Of a stretch of DNA of 64,000 nucleotides, positions 42,682 through 50,960 are shown one piece after another. Made by a program: the position numbers and the translations under genes. Within the stretch, counting starts at the first letter, position 1. Each line of letters opens with the position of its first letter. The DNA is from Lachnospiraceae bacterium (lineage in GTDB: Bacteria > Bacillota > Clostridia > Lachnospirales > Lachnospiraceae). The stretch is from contig JAAWRC010000005.1 of the NCBI GenBank assembly GCA_022800815.1, positions 1 through 64,000 on the forward strand, in the 5' to 3' direction. Under the pieces are notes generated by a model. That model was not told where the DNA came from, made no database searches, and worked only from the letters and a program-made list of their open reading frames with translations.

Positions 42682-45612
42682 ATGAAGTTTGACATAAAAA
42701 AGCAAAAAATTAAACGGCTGTTAAAAGAAATAGACAAACGGACTCTGTTCATCTCGGCATTTGCGGCGCTCGTGGTTTTATTTTATGTCAATCCACTGGG
42801 GCATGTCGCCCTGACAAAATGGAACCGGACGTTTTCCACCGCCGCCATTGCGGGAATCTCCATCGACAAGCGGATTCGAAATTTTTATCTGCTGTTTTTA
42901 TGTTTCATGCCGTTTTTTTTCGCAGTGTCCGTCGGATTTCATGCCTTATTTTTTCATTTCCGCAATGGATATAAGAAAATCTGCCTGAGGCTTGACATCA
43001 TCCTGCTGTTTTCTGTGGCGGCCGCCTATATTTCCAGATATGCTTCTTACCCGGCCGGGGACTTTTCACGCATACTGGTCAAAACCATTTTTTGTTTCCA
43101 GGTCACTCTGTTTCTGATTGCCCTGACGGATGCGGGACAGCTCTTTTCTTTTGCGGATATCACGGGCTTTTTGATCGGATACGTGACCCTTGTCCTTACC
43201 TCCAACATTCTTCTGCGGATTCCGATGAACGGAAGCCTCCTGATTGCGGGGATCCTTTTTGTTTGCTATGCCGCCTTGATCTGCAGGACCTCCCTCGGCA
43301 CAAAAATATTCAAATCCGCACAGAATTTCCTGTCCCTCCTCATGTGGCTTCCCGCCGTCCTCCGGCTGGTTCTGGAGGGCATCTATTTCCTCACGGAAAA
43401 AGGACGCCACGTCCACGATTACTATACCATTGTCTGCCTGTCCAGCCTTATTTTTGTGATCCTAGCTGTTTCCATCGTCCTGTTTTTCAGAAAAAAAGAC
43501 TATTCTTTTTCCGTTTTTGGATATGTCGGCGCCATAACCGGTTTTTCGGTCCTGGCCCTTTTTTCCTCCGCATACCAATATGTATGCTCCTATCCCTCCT
43601 ATGCGCATTTTTACGAGGCCGCCAATTCGAGCGTCCTGACAGACAGCCTCTTGCAGGGAAAACTTCCGGTCATCGATTACTTTTCGGCCCATGCCCTGGG
43701 AGACGTTTGGACCCGGCTTGTCTACTGTATCCTCCACTCGGATATAAAGGGAATTTTTGTCGATCCTTACTGGGGCCTTGCCGTTTTAGCCGGTCTGCTG
43801 GCATTGTTTTACGTGCTCAAAAACTTATTCGGGGCGGAAACCGCCGTTCTGTTCGTCTGTTTCTATCCCTTCCTCTGCGATACGGCCAAGGTTACTTCCG
43901 TCTGCCTGATCTCTATTGCCGCCCTGCTGTACATCACGAAAAAGAAAACCTTCCGGGCGTATCTCTGGTTTTGGTTTTTGATCCTGATCAGCGCATTCAC
44001 CACCTACGACGAGGGAATCTCCCTGGGCATTGCGTGCATTATCGCTTATCTGATATTCATTTTCAGAGAAAAAACGAACCTGAAGCGTTTTATCCTCGGC
44101 GGGGCGACGGTCGGAGGCCTCGCCCTTCTCTCCTACGTCCTCTACGCCCTGGCCACCGGTGTCCCCGTCATTTCCAGGCTGAGGGAATGGATTTCCGTAA
44201 GCGTAGGCTCCAATTCCTCCTGGGCGACGGCAGACTTCGGCAACATCACGAGCTTCACCTTTCTGTTTTCCTATTTCCTGATTCCGATAACCGCCGTCGC
44301 CATATCGGGCACGATCATCTTTCAGTTCGTCCGAAAGAAAGAGGCTTCCCGCCTGGCAGCCGTAACCCTCGCTTTCGCCCTCGTGGAACTTTTGTATTTT
44401 ACCAGGGGCGTCTTATATCACAATTTGACCGTGTGTGACGTCCAGACGGGGGTATTGTTCAATTACGTTCATTGGGCAATTTCCCTGTTCGCCCTCTATT
44501 TGTTCACGCAAAAAAAGAAATCTTTCGAAAAAGGGCTTTTCGTATGGCTTGGTGCATTCGGACTGATGCTCCTTGCAGAGGGCGCCTGGGTGACTGGCGG
44601 AATTCCCCAGGGTTCTTCCGTCGTCTACGCCCACGCTGCGAACGCCTCCCAAAATTGGAACCTGCACAACAACACGACGGAAAACTGCGGGCAGGAACGG
44701 ATCCTCTATGACGAAACCTTTACCGCCTTTGCGGATCCCTTTAACAAACTGTTTGACACGCTGCTGACAAAAGACCAGACCTTCCTTGATTTCGCAAACG
44801 TCACCTCCCTATATGCCCTTACCGGAAAAGTCCGACCCTGCTACGTCGGCCAGAGCCCCAGCCTCCTGACGGATCTGTATTCGCAGGAACGCTTTTTCAG
44901 CGAGATCGCCGAACACGACTGCCCGCTGGCCGTTCTGGGCACCACCGAGGACCCCTTCACCCAGCAGATGCTCAACATCCCGCACAACATCCGCTATTAC
45001 AAAATTGCCGAGTACATCTATAAAAATTACCGTCCGCTCGTAAAAACCGGGGATTTCGTCATCTGGTGCAAAAGGGAACTGCATTCCGGATTCACCGAAC
45101 GCCTGGAAGGCCTTGCCGCCAATGACGCAGGGTATGAGCTTGTGGATTACGGATACGACGACGCCGAAAAAACCCTGGATGAAAACGGCACCGTTCAGTT
45201 TTCTTACCGTCTGTATCACTCATTCTCGCTGGAAATGCTTCCATATATCTGGGCAAATTACGACAACTATGATGCCGTCGAAAACGAAGTGCTGATGACC
45301 CCCGCTCCCTCCGGTGAAAATTCCTATGCATTCCCCGGCTCCCAGAGCGTGATCAACCCGGAGGGAAATTACGTGAAATTTGACTGTTTCAATCCCCTTG
45401 ACTCCGCCATCCAGGTAACCGTCATTTTCCGGGACGGCGCAAGGGAGTCAATAAGATATGAATACAGGTTCACCGTTCTTCCCGGCTCAAACACCTACCT
45501 CATCCGGGCAAGTCAGGATTACTTCTGGGAGGCATTTAACATCGACACCATGGAATTTAACAGTGAAAACGGATTCCAGGTCACCAATTTAAACATACTG
45601 AAAGGAGATTGA
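42682..45612 (+). CDS. Giant GT-C-like membrane protein, second of a tandem pair
   Basis: Membrane protein of 976 residues, a full-length paralogue of the preceding gene with the same helix plan, the same central loop (GKLPVIDYFSAHALGDVW) and the same C-terminal extracytoplasmic module (TVQFSYRLYHSFS, LPGSNTYLIRASQDYFWEAF). Identity is high in the C-terminal part and lower in the N-terminal helices, as expected for two transferases sharing an acceptor or partner but differing in donor. It is separated from its partner by 46 bp. Substrate unknown. Confidence 0.75.
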   Translation: MKFDIKKQKIKRLLKEIDKRTLFISAFAALVVLFYVNPLGHVALTKWNRTFSTAAIAGISIDKRIRNFYLLFLCFMPFFFAVSVGFHALFFHFRNGYKKICLRLDIILLFSVAAAYISRYASYPAGDFSRILVKTIFCFQVTLFLIALTDAGQLFSFADITGFLIGYVTLVLTSNILLRIPMNGSLLIAGILFVCYAALICRTSLGTKIFKSAQNFLSLLMWLPAVLRLVLEGIYFLTEKGRHVHDYYTIVCLSSLIFVILAVSIVLFFRKKDYSFSVFGYVGAITGFSVLALFSSAYQYVCSYPSYAHFYEAANSSVLTDSLLQGKLPVIDYFSAHALGDVWTRLVYCILHSDIKGIFVDPYWGLAVLAGLLALFYVLKNLFGAETAVLFVCFYPFLCDTAKVTSVCLISIAALLYITKKKTFRAYLWFWFLILISAFTTYDEGISLGIACIIAYLIFIFREKTNLKRFILGGATVGGLALLSYVLYALATGVPVISRLREWISVSVGSNSSWATADFGNITSFTFLFSYFLIPITAVAISGTIIFQFVRKKEASRLAAVTLAFALVELLYFTRGVLYHNLTVCDVQTGVLFNYVHWAISLFALYLFTQKKKSFEKGLFVWLGAFGLMLLAEGAWVTGGIPQGSSVVYAHAANASQNWNLHNNTTENCGQERILYDETFTAFADPFNKLFDTLLTKDQTFLDFANVTSLYALTGKVRPCYVGQSPSLLTDLYSQERFFSEIAEHDCPLAVLGTTEDPFTQQMLNIPHNIRYYKIAEYIYKNYRPLVKTGDFVIWCKRELHSGFTERLEGLAANDAGYELVDYGYDDAEKTLDENGTVQFSYRLYHSFSLEMLPYIWANYDNYDAVENEVLMTPAPSGENSYAFPGSQSVINPEGNYVKFDCFNPLDSAIQVTVIFRDGARESIRYEYRFTVLPGSNTYLIRASQDYFWEAFNIDTMEFNSENGFQVTNLNILKGD

Positions 45613-45615
45613 ACC

Positions 45616-46428
45616 ATGAATTTATCCATCTCAAACATCGGCTGGCCGGCCGAACTGGATTCTCAGATCTATGCCCTGATGAAGAAGCACGGGTATTCCG
45701 GCCTGGAAATAGCTCCCACCAGAATCTTTCCGGAACGGCCCTATGAACGGCTGGAGGAGGCGGCGGCCTGGCGCAGGCATTTGAAAAGCGACCATCAATT
45801 CTGCATTCCGTCCATGCAGTCCATCTGGTACGGACGCACGGAAAAGCTCTTCGGCGCAGACTCCGAGCGTGAGGTACTGAAGGAATATACAAAAAAGGCG
45901 ATCGATTTTGCCGCCGTGATCGGCTGCAGAAACCTGGTGTTCGGCTGCCCCAGGAACCGGGTTCTCCCCGAGGGCCAAACCCCGGAGGCGGCCATTGAGT
46001 TTTTCAGGGAAATCGGCGACTATGCGGCCGAGAAGGGAACCGTCATCGGCATGGAGGCCAATCCGCCCATCTATCACACGAATTTTATCAATGACACGGG
46101 CTCCGCCCTGGCCCTGATCAGGGAAGTGGCTTCTGACGGATTCCTGCTGAATCTTGACATCGGAACCATGATTCACAACCAGGAATCCGTGTCCGCCCTT
46201 TCTGGAAACGTGCGGTATGTGAATCACGTGCATGTCAGCGAACCCGGGTTAAAACCGCCCGTCCCAAGACCGCTCCATGAAGAACTGTTCCGTCTTCTGA
46301 AAAGCGAAAAGTATGCGGGATTCATTTCCATCGAGATGGGTAAGACGGAATCTCTCCCAGATATTGAAAATGCCTTGCACTATGTAAAAACCATCTTCGC
46401 AGAAAAGGAGTCTTCCCATGATCTATGA
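45616..46428 (+). CDS. Sugar phosphate isomerase/epimerase (xylose-isomerase-like TIM barrel)
   Basis: Cytosolic TIM-barrel protein of 270 residues of the AP endonuclease 2/xylose-isomerase-like family. The four metal ligands are apparent: Glu in VIGMEANPP, Asp in LNLDIGTM, His in NHVHVSEPG and Glu in ISIEMG. Enzymes of this type isomerise or epimerise keto-sugars or act on inositol derivatives. It overlaps the next GT2 gene by 11 bp. With the SDR and FAD enzyme of the same operon it suggests synthesis of a non-standard sugar. The start follows the previous stop by three bases, with AAAGGAG just upstream. Confidence 0.85.
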   Translation: MNLSISNIGWPAELDSQIYALMKKHGYSGLEIAPTRIFPERPYERLEEAAAWRRHLKSDHQFCIPSMQSIWYGRTEKLFGADSEREVLKEYTKKAIDFAAVIGCRNLVFGCPRNRVLPEGQTPEAAIEFFREIGDYAAEKGTVIGMEANPPIYHTNFINDTGSALALIREVASDGFLLNLDIGTMIHNQESVSALSGNVRYVNHVHVSEPGLKPPVPRPLHEELFRLLKSEKYAGFISIEMGKTESLPDIENALHYVKTIFAEKESSHDL

Positions 46429-47212
46429 AAGGCAGACCGGGGTTCCTAAATTTGAAGCCCATGAATATTCGGAAAAATCCAAAAACTACGTCGTCCTGAT
46501 CCCGATCATCAACGAGGGAGATCGAATTATCAGAGAGCTAAAACGCGCTCACAGGGCCCACATCGCAGACCATGCGGACCTCGTCATCTGTGACGGCGGT
46601 TCCACCGACGGCTGCACAGAAGAAGCCAGGCTCCGCAAGCTGGGTGTCAACACTCTTCTGGTAAAACAGGATGTCGGCAGACAGGGAGCACAGCTGCGCA
46701 TGGGAATCTTCTGGGCGCTTAGAAGAGGCTACGAAGGGATCATCACCATTGACGGAAACAACAAGGACAGCATAGAGGACGTTCCTTCCTTTATAAAAAA
46801 ACTAAACGATGGCTACGACCTTATCCAGGGTTCCCGATTCATAAAGGGCGGAAGAGCAGTCAACACGCCGCTCATCCGATTGTTGTCCGTAAAGTTGATC
46901 CACGCCCCCGTCATTTCGTTGACTGCGCACCAGAGATTCACGGACACCACGAACGCTTACCGCGCCTATTCCACAAGATACCTGCGGGATGAACGGGTGC
47001 AGCCGCTTCGGGACGTCTTCGTAACCTATGAGCTGCTGGCATACCTCTCCGTGAGGGCGACGCAGCTTGGCTATAAGGCATGTGAGATTCCCGTGACCAG
47101 GGCGTATCCGAAAACGGGGAAAACGCCGACAAAAATCAGCTTTTTTAAGGGAAATAGCGATTTAATGAAAATTCTATTTAAAAATCTGTTTGGCGCCTAT
47201 CGGCCCAAATAG
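46418..47212 (+). CDS. GT2 family glycosyltransferase
   Basis: GT2 enzyme of 264 residues. VVLIPIINEGDRI and CDGGSTDG give the nucleotide site, ITIDGNNKD the DXD-like metal motif, and TDTTNAYRAYS the lid. There is no membrane anchor. The overall pattern is that of DPM1-like enzymes, so the product may be a polyprenyl-phosphate sugar. It is the last gene of the right arm, followed four bases later by a strong terminator. Confidence 0.86.
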   Translation: MIYERQTGVPKFEAHEYSEKSKNYVVLIPIINEGDRIIRELKRAHRAHIADHADLVICDGGSTDGCTEEARLRKLGVNTLLVKQDVGRQGAQLRMGIFWALRRGYEGIITIDGNNKDSIEDVPSFIKKLNDGYDLIQGSRFIKGGRAVNTPLIRLLSVKLIHAPVISLTAHQRFTDTTNAYRAYSTRYLRDERVQPLRDVFVTYELLAYLSVRATQLGYKACEIPVTRAYPKTGKTPTKISFFKGNSDLMKILFKNLFGAYRPK

Positions 47213-47216
47213 CAAG

Positions 47217-47244
47217 GACTCCGGCCCAAAGGCCGGAGTCTTTT
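47217..47244 (+). terminator. Intrinsic terminator closing the polysaccharide locus
   Basis: A perfect 10-bp stem, GACTCCGGCC / GGCCGGAGTC with loop CAAA, followed directly by TTTT on the plus strand. On the minus strand it lies 26-53 bases past the leuA stop but lacks a U-run, so it may only partly end leuA transcription. Confidence 0.93.
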
Positions 47245-47269
47245 CGTCCTGTCAAACTTTATGGATTCC

Positions 47270-48925
47270 CTACTTGAACAACCGGTTCAGTCCACTGAAC
47301 AGCGCCCGGTGGGAGGCCCTGGTAATGTTGGGGCTCACGCCGACGCCGTGGGTCACCTTCCCGGTCTTCACGTCCATGACCTTGATGTAGGCCGCCGCCT
47401 GGGCGTGGGAGCCCTCCCCCAGCGCATGCTCCGAGTAGTCCAACACCTTCACATGGACGCCCGTGGTCTGCTCGATGGCCTCCCGCACCGCATCGATGGG
47501 GCCGTTCCCCACTCCCGTGGCCGAACGGATGGAACCGTCATACTTGAAGGTCAGCTTCGCCCTGGTATCCACCTCTCCCACGTCCGCAGTCTCGCAGCGG
47601 ATAAAACCGAAGGGTTCCTTGGCGGCCAGATACTCGCTCTTGAAGAGCTCCATGATCTGCTCCGGCACCACCTCCCCGTGGGCCTCGGCCACCGGCTGGA
47701 CCACGTCCGCAAACTCCTTGTGCATGTCCTTGGGAAGCTTGAATCCGTAGAAGGTATCCATGACGAAGGCCACGCCGCCCTTTCCGGACTGGCTGTTGAT
47801 GCGGACGATGGGCTCGTAATCCCGTCCCAGATCGGAGGGATCCACCGGAAGATAGGGAACCTCCCAGTAGGGATTATTCCTGGTCTTCATGGCCTTCACG
47901 CCCTTGTTGATGGCATCCTGGTGGGAACCGGAGAAAGCGGTGAACACCAGCTTCCCTGCGTAAGGATGCCTGGGATCGATCTCCATCTTGGTGCATCTCT
48001 CGTACACGTCTATGATCTCCCGGATATTCTCAATATTCAGTCCCGGGTTGACTCCCTGGCTGAACATGTTGTAGGCGACCGTCAGGACGTCCACGTTTCC
48101 GGTCCGCTCCCCGTTCCCGAAAAGCGTCCCCTCCACCCGGTCCGCACCGGCAAGAAGCGCCAGCTCCGTGGCGGCCACGCCGCTTCCCCGGTCGTTGTGG
48201 GGATGCACGCTCAAAATAATGGACTCCCGGTCCTTGAAATGGGTATGCATCCACTCGATTCGGTCCGCATAAACGTTCGGCGTCGTCATCTCCACCGTGG
48301 CCGGGAGATTGACGATCATCGGGTGCTCCTTCGTGGGCCCCCAAGTTTCCTGGACCGCCGTGCAGACCTCAAGCGCATAATCCAGTTCCGTCCCCGTAAA
48401 GCTCTCCGGGGAATACTCCAGCACGATCTCCCCGTCAAAGGAAGCAGCCCGCTCCTTCACCATCCTGGTCCCATCCACAGCGATCTGTTTGATGTGCTCC
48501 CTGTCCATGCCGAAGACCACGTCCCGCTGAAGGGTGGAGGTGGAATTGTAGATATGCACCACCGCCCGCTTGATCCCCTGGAGGGATTCAAAGGTTCTCT
48601 CGATCAACGGCTCCCTGCACTGCACCAGCACCTGCACCAGCACGTCGTCCGGGATCAGCCTCCGGTCCACGAGCTGCCGCAGGAAATCATACTCGATCTG
48701 GGAAGCCGCCGGGAAGCCGATCTCGATCTCCTTGAAGCCGAGCTTCACGAGGAGGTTGAACATCTCGATCTTCTCTTCCACCACCATGGGCTCGATGAGC
48801 GCCTGATTTCCATCCCGCAAATCCACGCTGCACCAGGAAGGCGCCTTCTCGATCTGCTTCCCCGGCCAGGTGCGCTCCGGAAAATCCACCACGGGTACCC
48901 TCTTATATCTCTGATAATTTAACAT
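47270..48925 (-). CDS. leuA: 2-isopropylmalate synthase
   Basis: Cytosolic enzyme of 551 residues for the first committed step of leucine synthesis (2-ketoisovalerate plus acetyl-CoA). The HMGL-like TIM barrel shows SVDLRDGNQAL (catalytic Arg-Asp), the metal site HPHNDRG and GNGERTGN. The C-terminal regulatory LeuA dimer domain occupies about 420-551, the leucine feedback site. Length matches the long type of the family. AGAGG nine bases before the ATG supports the start. It has a 350-nt upstream region with a good promoter. It is unrelated to the polysaccharide genes and marks the right border of the locus. Confidence 0.96.
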   Translation of the reverse strand: MLNYQRYKRVPVVDFPERTWPGKQIEKAPSWCSVDLRDGNQALIEPMVVEEKIEMFNLLVKLGFKEIEIGFPAASQIEYDFLRQLVDRRLIPDDVLVQVLVQCREPLIERTFESLQGIKRAVVHIYNSTSTLQRDVVFGMDREHIKQIAVDGTRMVKERAASFDGEIVLEYSPESFTGTELDYALEVCTAVQETWGPTKEHPMIVNLPATVEMTTPNVYADRIEWMHTHFKDRESIILSVHPHNDRGSGVAATELALLAGADRVEGTLFGNGERTGNVDVLTVAYNMFSQGVNPGLNIENIREIIDVYERCTKMEIDPRHPYAGKLVFTAFSGSHQDAINKGVKAMKTRNNPYWEVPYLPVDPSDLGRDYEPIVRINSQSGKGGVAFVMDTFYGFKLPKDMHKEFADVVQPVAEAHGEVVPEQIMELFKSEYLAAKEPFGFIRCETADVGEVDTRAKLTFKYDGSIRSATGVGNGPIDAVREAIEQTTGVHVKVLDYSEHALGEGSHAQAAAYIKVMDVKTGKVTHGVGVSPNITRASHRALFSGLNRLFK

Positions 48926-48968
48926 GATTTATCGTCCTCTCTTATCTATGCTTTCTCCATGCTCTTTT

Positions 48969-49160
48969 TCACGTTTTCCGTCCTGTTCCCCATTCTGTCC
49001 CGATGCCGCACAGCTTCTGCCTCATAGTCGATAAATCACGCCGTACTTCCTTATTATATACATCTTGATCTTCGAGCCGCCTCTGTCTCTCCCAGCCCCA
49101 TCCGTCATCATTCCCATCTGTCCTTATTTTTTCGGGAACGTTTTCCGCCGTCCCCGCCAT
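48969..49160 (-). CDS. Small ORF in the leuA leader, starting at the predicted transcription start
   Basis: A 63-residue ORF (MAGTAENVPEK... ending GTGRKT) occupies most of the leuA leader and stops 44 bp before leuA. Its ATG falls six to seven bases after the -10 element, so an mRNA from that promoter would be leaderless. It is not rich in Leu codons and so is not a classical attenuator peptide; it is hydrophilic, Trp-bearing and of unknown function. A second possible -10 (TATAAT, 49053-49058) inside it would make it partly non-coding. It may be fortuitous. The remaining 48926-49278 leader shows no T-box signature. Confidence 0.3.
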   Translation of the reverse strand: MAGTAENVPEKIRTDGNDDGWGWERQRRLEDQDVYNKEVRRDLSTMRQKLCGIGTEWGTGRKT

Positions 49161-49166
49161 TTTTTC

Positions 49167-49195
49167 AGTATAACATACCTGCCCCCAGATTACAA
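49167..49195 (-). promoter_or_regulatory. Promoter for leuA
   Basis: Minus strand: -35 TTGTAA (49190-49195), 17-bp spacer, -10 TATACT (49167-49172), some 240 bp before leuA. The long untranslated leader implies post-initiation control, though no known riboswitch was recognised in it. Confidence 0.7.
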
Positions 49196-49278
49196 TCCGG
49201 TTTTTTTTTGTTTTCCCGTCCGATTTTTTCATTCGATTTCTATCTTCGGCTTTCTATTCAATTTGGGGATGAATTTCT

Positions 49279-49953
49279 CTATTCTTTCAACCGTTCGTTG
49301 ACCGCCTCGGCGATCTCCCCCATTTTCCCCTCCAGATAAGGCCCCGGACACTCCGTGTCCTCCTTGAACATCTTGTGAATGGTCAGGGTTCCGGACGCAT
49401 CCCCGGTAAAGGAAAGTTTTTTGATACCGTTCCGTTCACAGATGTCCACACAGAGGTCGATCAGAGTCTCGTAGGCGGCGCTCCCCACGTGCCAGTCGCC
49501 CCCGATCTCGTCGTTGGCCACCTCGATGGTCACCGCCTGGTCGTCGTTCTCCTTGCTGCTGGAAGTCCAGGCCCGGTTGGTCTCCTCCACGTAGAGGGCG
49601 ACCCTGCCGTCGCCGTCGATGGCATAATTGGCGGAAGCCCCTCTGTCCCGTTCGCCGAAGGCCTTTCCCAGCTCCTCCAAACCGAGATCTCCCGCCATGT
49701 GATGAATCGTGATTTTTTTAATCTCTCCCTCTCTGGGAAAATCCGCATTGGGAGACAGGTACACGTAGTCCGTAAGCGGACTGTTTCTCCCTATCACCGC
49801 TTCCGCCTCCGCCTCCGCAAGCTCCCTTCCAACCAAATCCGGAAGCGCCACATCTGATAACAGACACAGGACGGCGACCAGGACGGCACAAGCCAAAAAG
49901 CCCGCCAAAAGAATCCATATGCTGCGAAATTCCCTCTTTTTATCGGTCGGCAT
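49279..49953 (-). CDS. N-acetylmuramoyl-L-alanine amidase (amidase_2), membrane-anchored
   Basis: Peptidoglycan hydrolase of about 224 residues cutting the bond between N-acetylmuramate and L-alanine. A cytosolic basic tail and one transmembrane helix (about 12-34) place the catalytic domain outside. Zinc ligands of the amidase_2/PGRP fold are visible: His in ITIHHMAG, His in TIHKMF and Cys in TECPGPY. The start at 49953 is preferred because GGAGG lies seven bases upstream; the longer frame adds eight residues without support. It is followed by leuA's upstream region and preceded by a divergent two-component system. Confidence 0.88.
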   Translation of the reverse strand: MPTDKKREFRSIWILLAGFLACAVLVAVLCLLSDVALPDLVGRELAEAEAEAVIGRNSPLTDYVYLSPNADFPREGEIKKITIHHMAGDLGLEELGKAFGERDRGASANYAIDGDGRVALYVEETNRAWTSSSKENDDQAVTIEVANDEIGGDWHVGSAAYETLIDLCVDICERNGIKKLSFTGDASGTLTIHKMFKEDTECPGPYLEGKMGEIAEAVNERLKE

Positions 49954-50081
49954 TCCCCTTCCTCCGTTCATGCCCATTTTTTCGCCTGCGGAAAAGCGAC
50001 GGCATATTTACATAGTATACCAGCCACTGCGTAAAAAGAAGCGTCAAAAAACCGGCTCTCAAATGCTTTTGGGGAAATGGA

Positions 50082-50110
50082 TTGAGTTTCGTGTGCGGCC
50101 CTGCTACAAT
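50082..50110 (+). promoter_or_regulatory. Promoter for the two-component system
   Basis: Plus strand: -35 TTGAGT (50082-50087), 17-bp spacer, -10 TACAAT (50105-50110), 140 bp before the response-regulator start. The gap 49954-50249 holds this promoter and the palindrome downstream of it and nothing else recognised. Confidence 0.65.
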
Positions 50111-50158
50111 AGAAACTGCATAACCGGCGAATTTAAGATTTTTATAAGAAACAGCCCC

Positions 50159-50176
50159 GAATTCTTCTAAGAATTC
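50159..50176. promoter_or_regulatory. Perfect palindrome, candidate operator of the two-component operon
   Basis: GAATTCTT, two bases, AAGAATTC: an 18-bp perfect inverted repeat between the promoter at 50082 and the response-regulator start. It lies about 43 bp downstream of the predicted start of transcription. A weak -10 (TATAGT, 50187-50192) follows. It could be an autoregulatory site for the regulator or a repressor site; there is no U-run, so not a terminator. Confidence 0.5.
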
Positions 50177-50249
50177 TGTTTTATGATATAGTCAGGCTGA
50201 AGGATGGATGGGAAAAGCTTCCCGTCTGTGAGTCAGAGGAGATACCGAT

Positions 50250-50960
50250 ATGAACGAATGTGTACTGGTGGTGGATGACGACAGGGAAATCGTGCGGGCC
50301 ATTGCCCTGCTTTTGGAAAAAGAGGGATATCAGGTGTGCAGGGCCTACGACGGCATGGAGGCGCTTCGGATCCTGGCGGAGCAGCCGGTCCGGCTCATCC
50401 TCATGGACGTGATGATGCCGAAGCTTGACGGCCTGTCGGCCATGATGAGGATACGGGAACGAAAAAATCTTCCGATCATCATCTTGAGCGCCAAAACAGA
50501 GGATACGGACAAGGTTCTGGGGCTTTCCATGGGAGCCGACGATTACGTCGCCAAGCCCTTTAACCCGGCGGAGCTCGCAGCAAGAGTAAAAAGCCATCTG
50601 CGCCGCTACACGCTGCTGGGCGATATCAACGCCTGGCACGATTCTCCGGAGATCTGGAACGGGCGGCTCTGTTACCGGCCGGGGGAGCGGACCCTCTATG
50701 CGGACGGGGAACCCGTAAAGCTCACCGCCACGGAGACCAAGATCATCGACCTCCTCATGCGCAACCGAGGCCGGATTTTTCCGGCGGAGGAAATCTATGA
50801 GCGGGTCTGGGAAGAGCCATCCTTTTCCCCTGAGAATACGGTCATGGTGCACATCCGCCATATCCGGGAAAAAATTGAACTCAATCCGAAGGAGCCAGAA
50901 TACTTAAAGGTGGTGTGGGGCATTGGATACAAAATCGAAAAAATCGAAACTCATTGTTAG
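50250..50960 (+). CDS. OmpR/PhoB-family response regulator
   Basis: DNA-binding response regulator of 236 residues. The receiver domain (1-120) has the acidic pair VVDDD, phospho-acceptor Asp53 in LMDVMMP, the Ser/Thr in LSAK and Lys in AKPF. The winged-helix output domain (about 138-232) shows LTATETKIIDLLMRN and VMVHIRHIREKIE. It overlaps its sensor kinase by 38 bp. The overall look is VanR/SrrA-like. Targets are unknown; the adjacent amidase gene and the palindrome upstream are candidates. Confidence 0.95.
   Translation: MNECVLVVDDDREIVRAIALLLEKEGYQVCRAYDGMEALRILAEQPVRLILMDVMMPKLDGLSAMMRIRERKNLPIIILSAKTEDTDKVLGLSMGADDYVAKPFNPAELAARVKSHLRRYTLLGDINAWHDSPEIWNGRLCYRPGERTLYADGEPVKLTATETKIIDLLMRNRGRIFPAEEIYERVWEEPSFSPENTVMVHIRHIREKIELNPKEPEYLKVVWGIGYKIEKIETHC

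Noticed and set aside
47261-48922. A 553-codon plus-strand frame across leuA
   Set aside because: Exact mirror of leuA with no ribosome site and no domain; leuA is certain.
48926-49195. T-box or leucine attenuator for leuA
   Set aside because: No T-box core sequence was seen and the leader ORF is not enriched in Leu codons.
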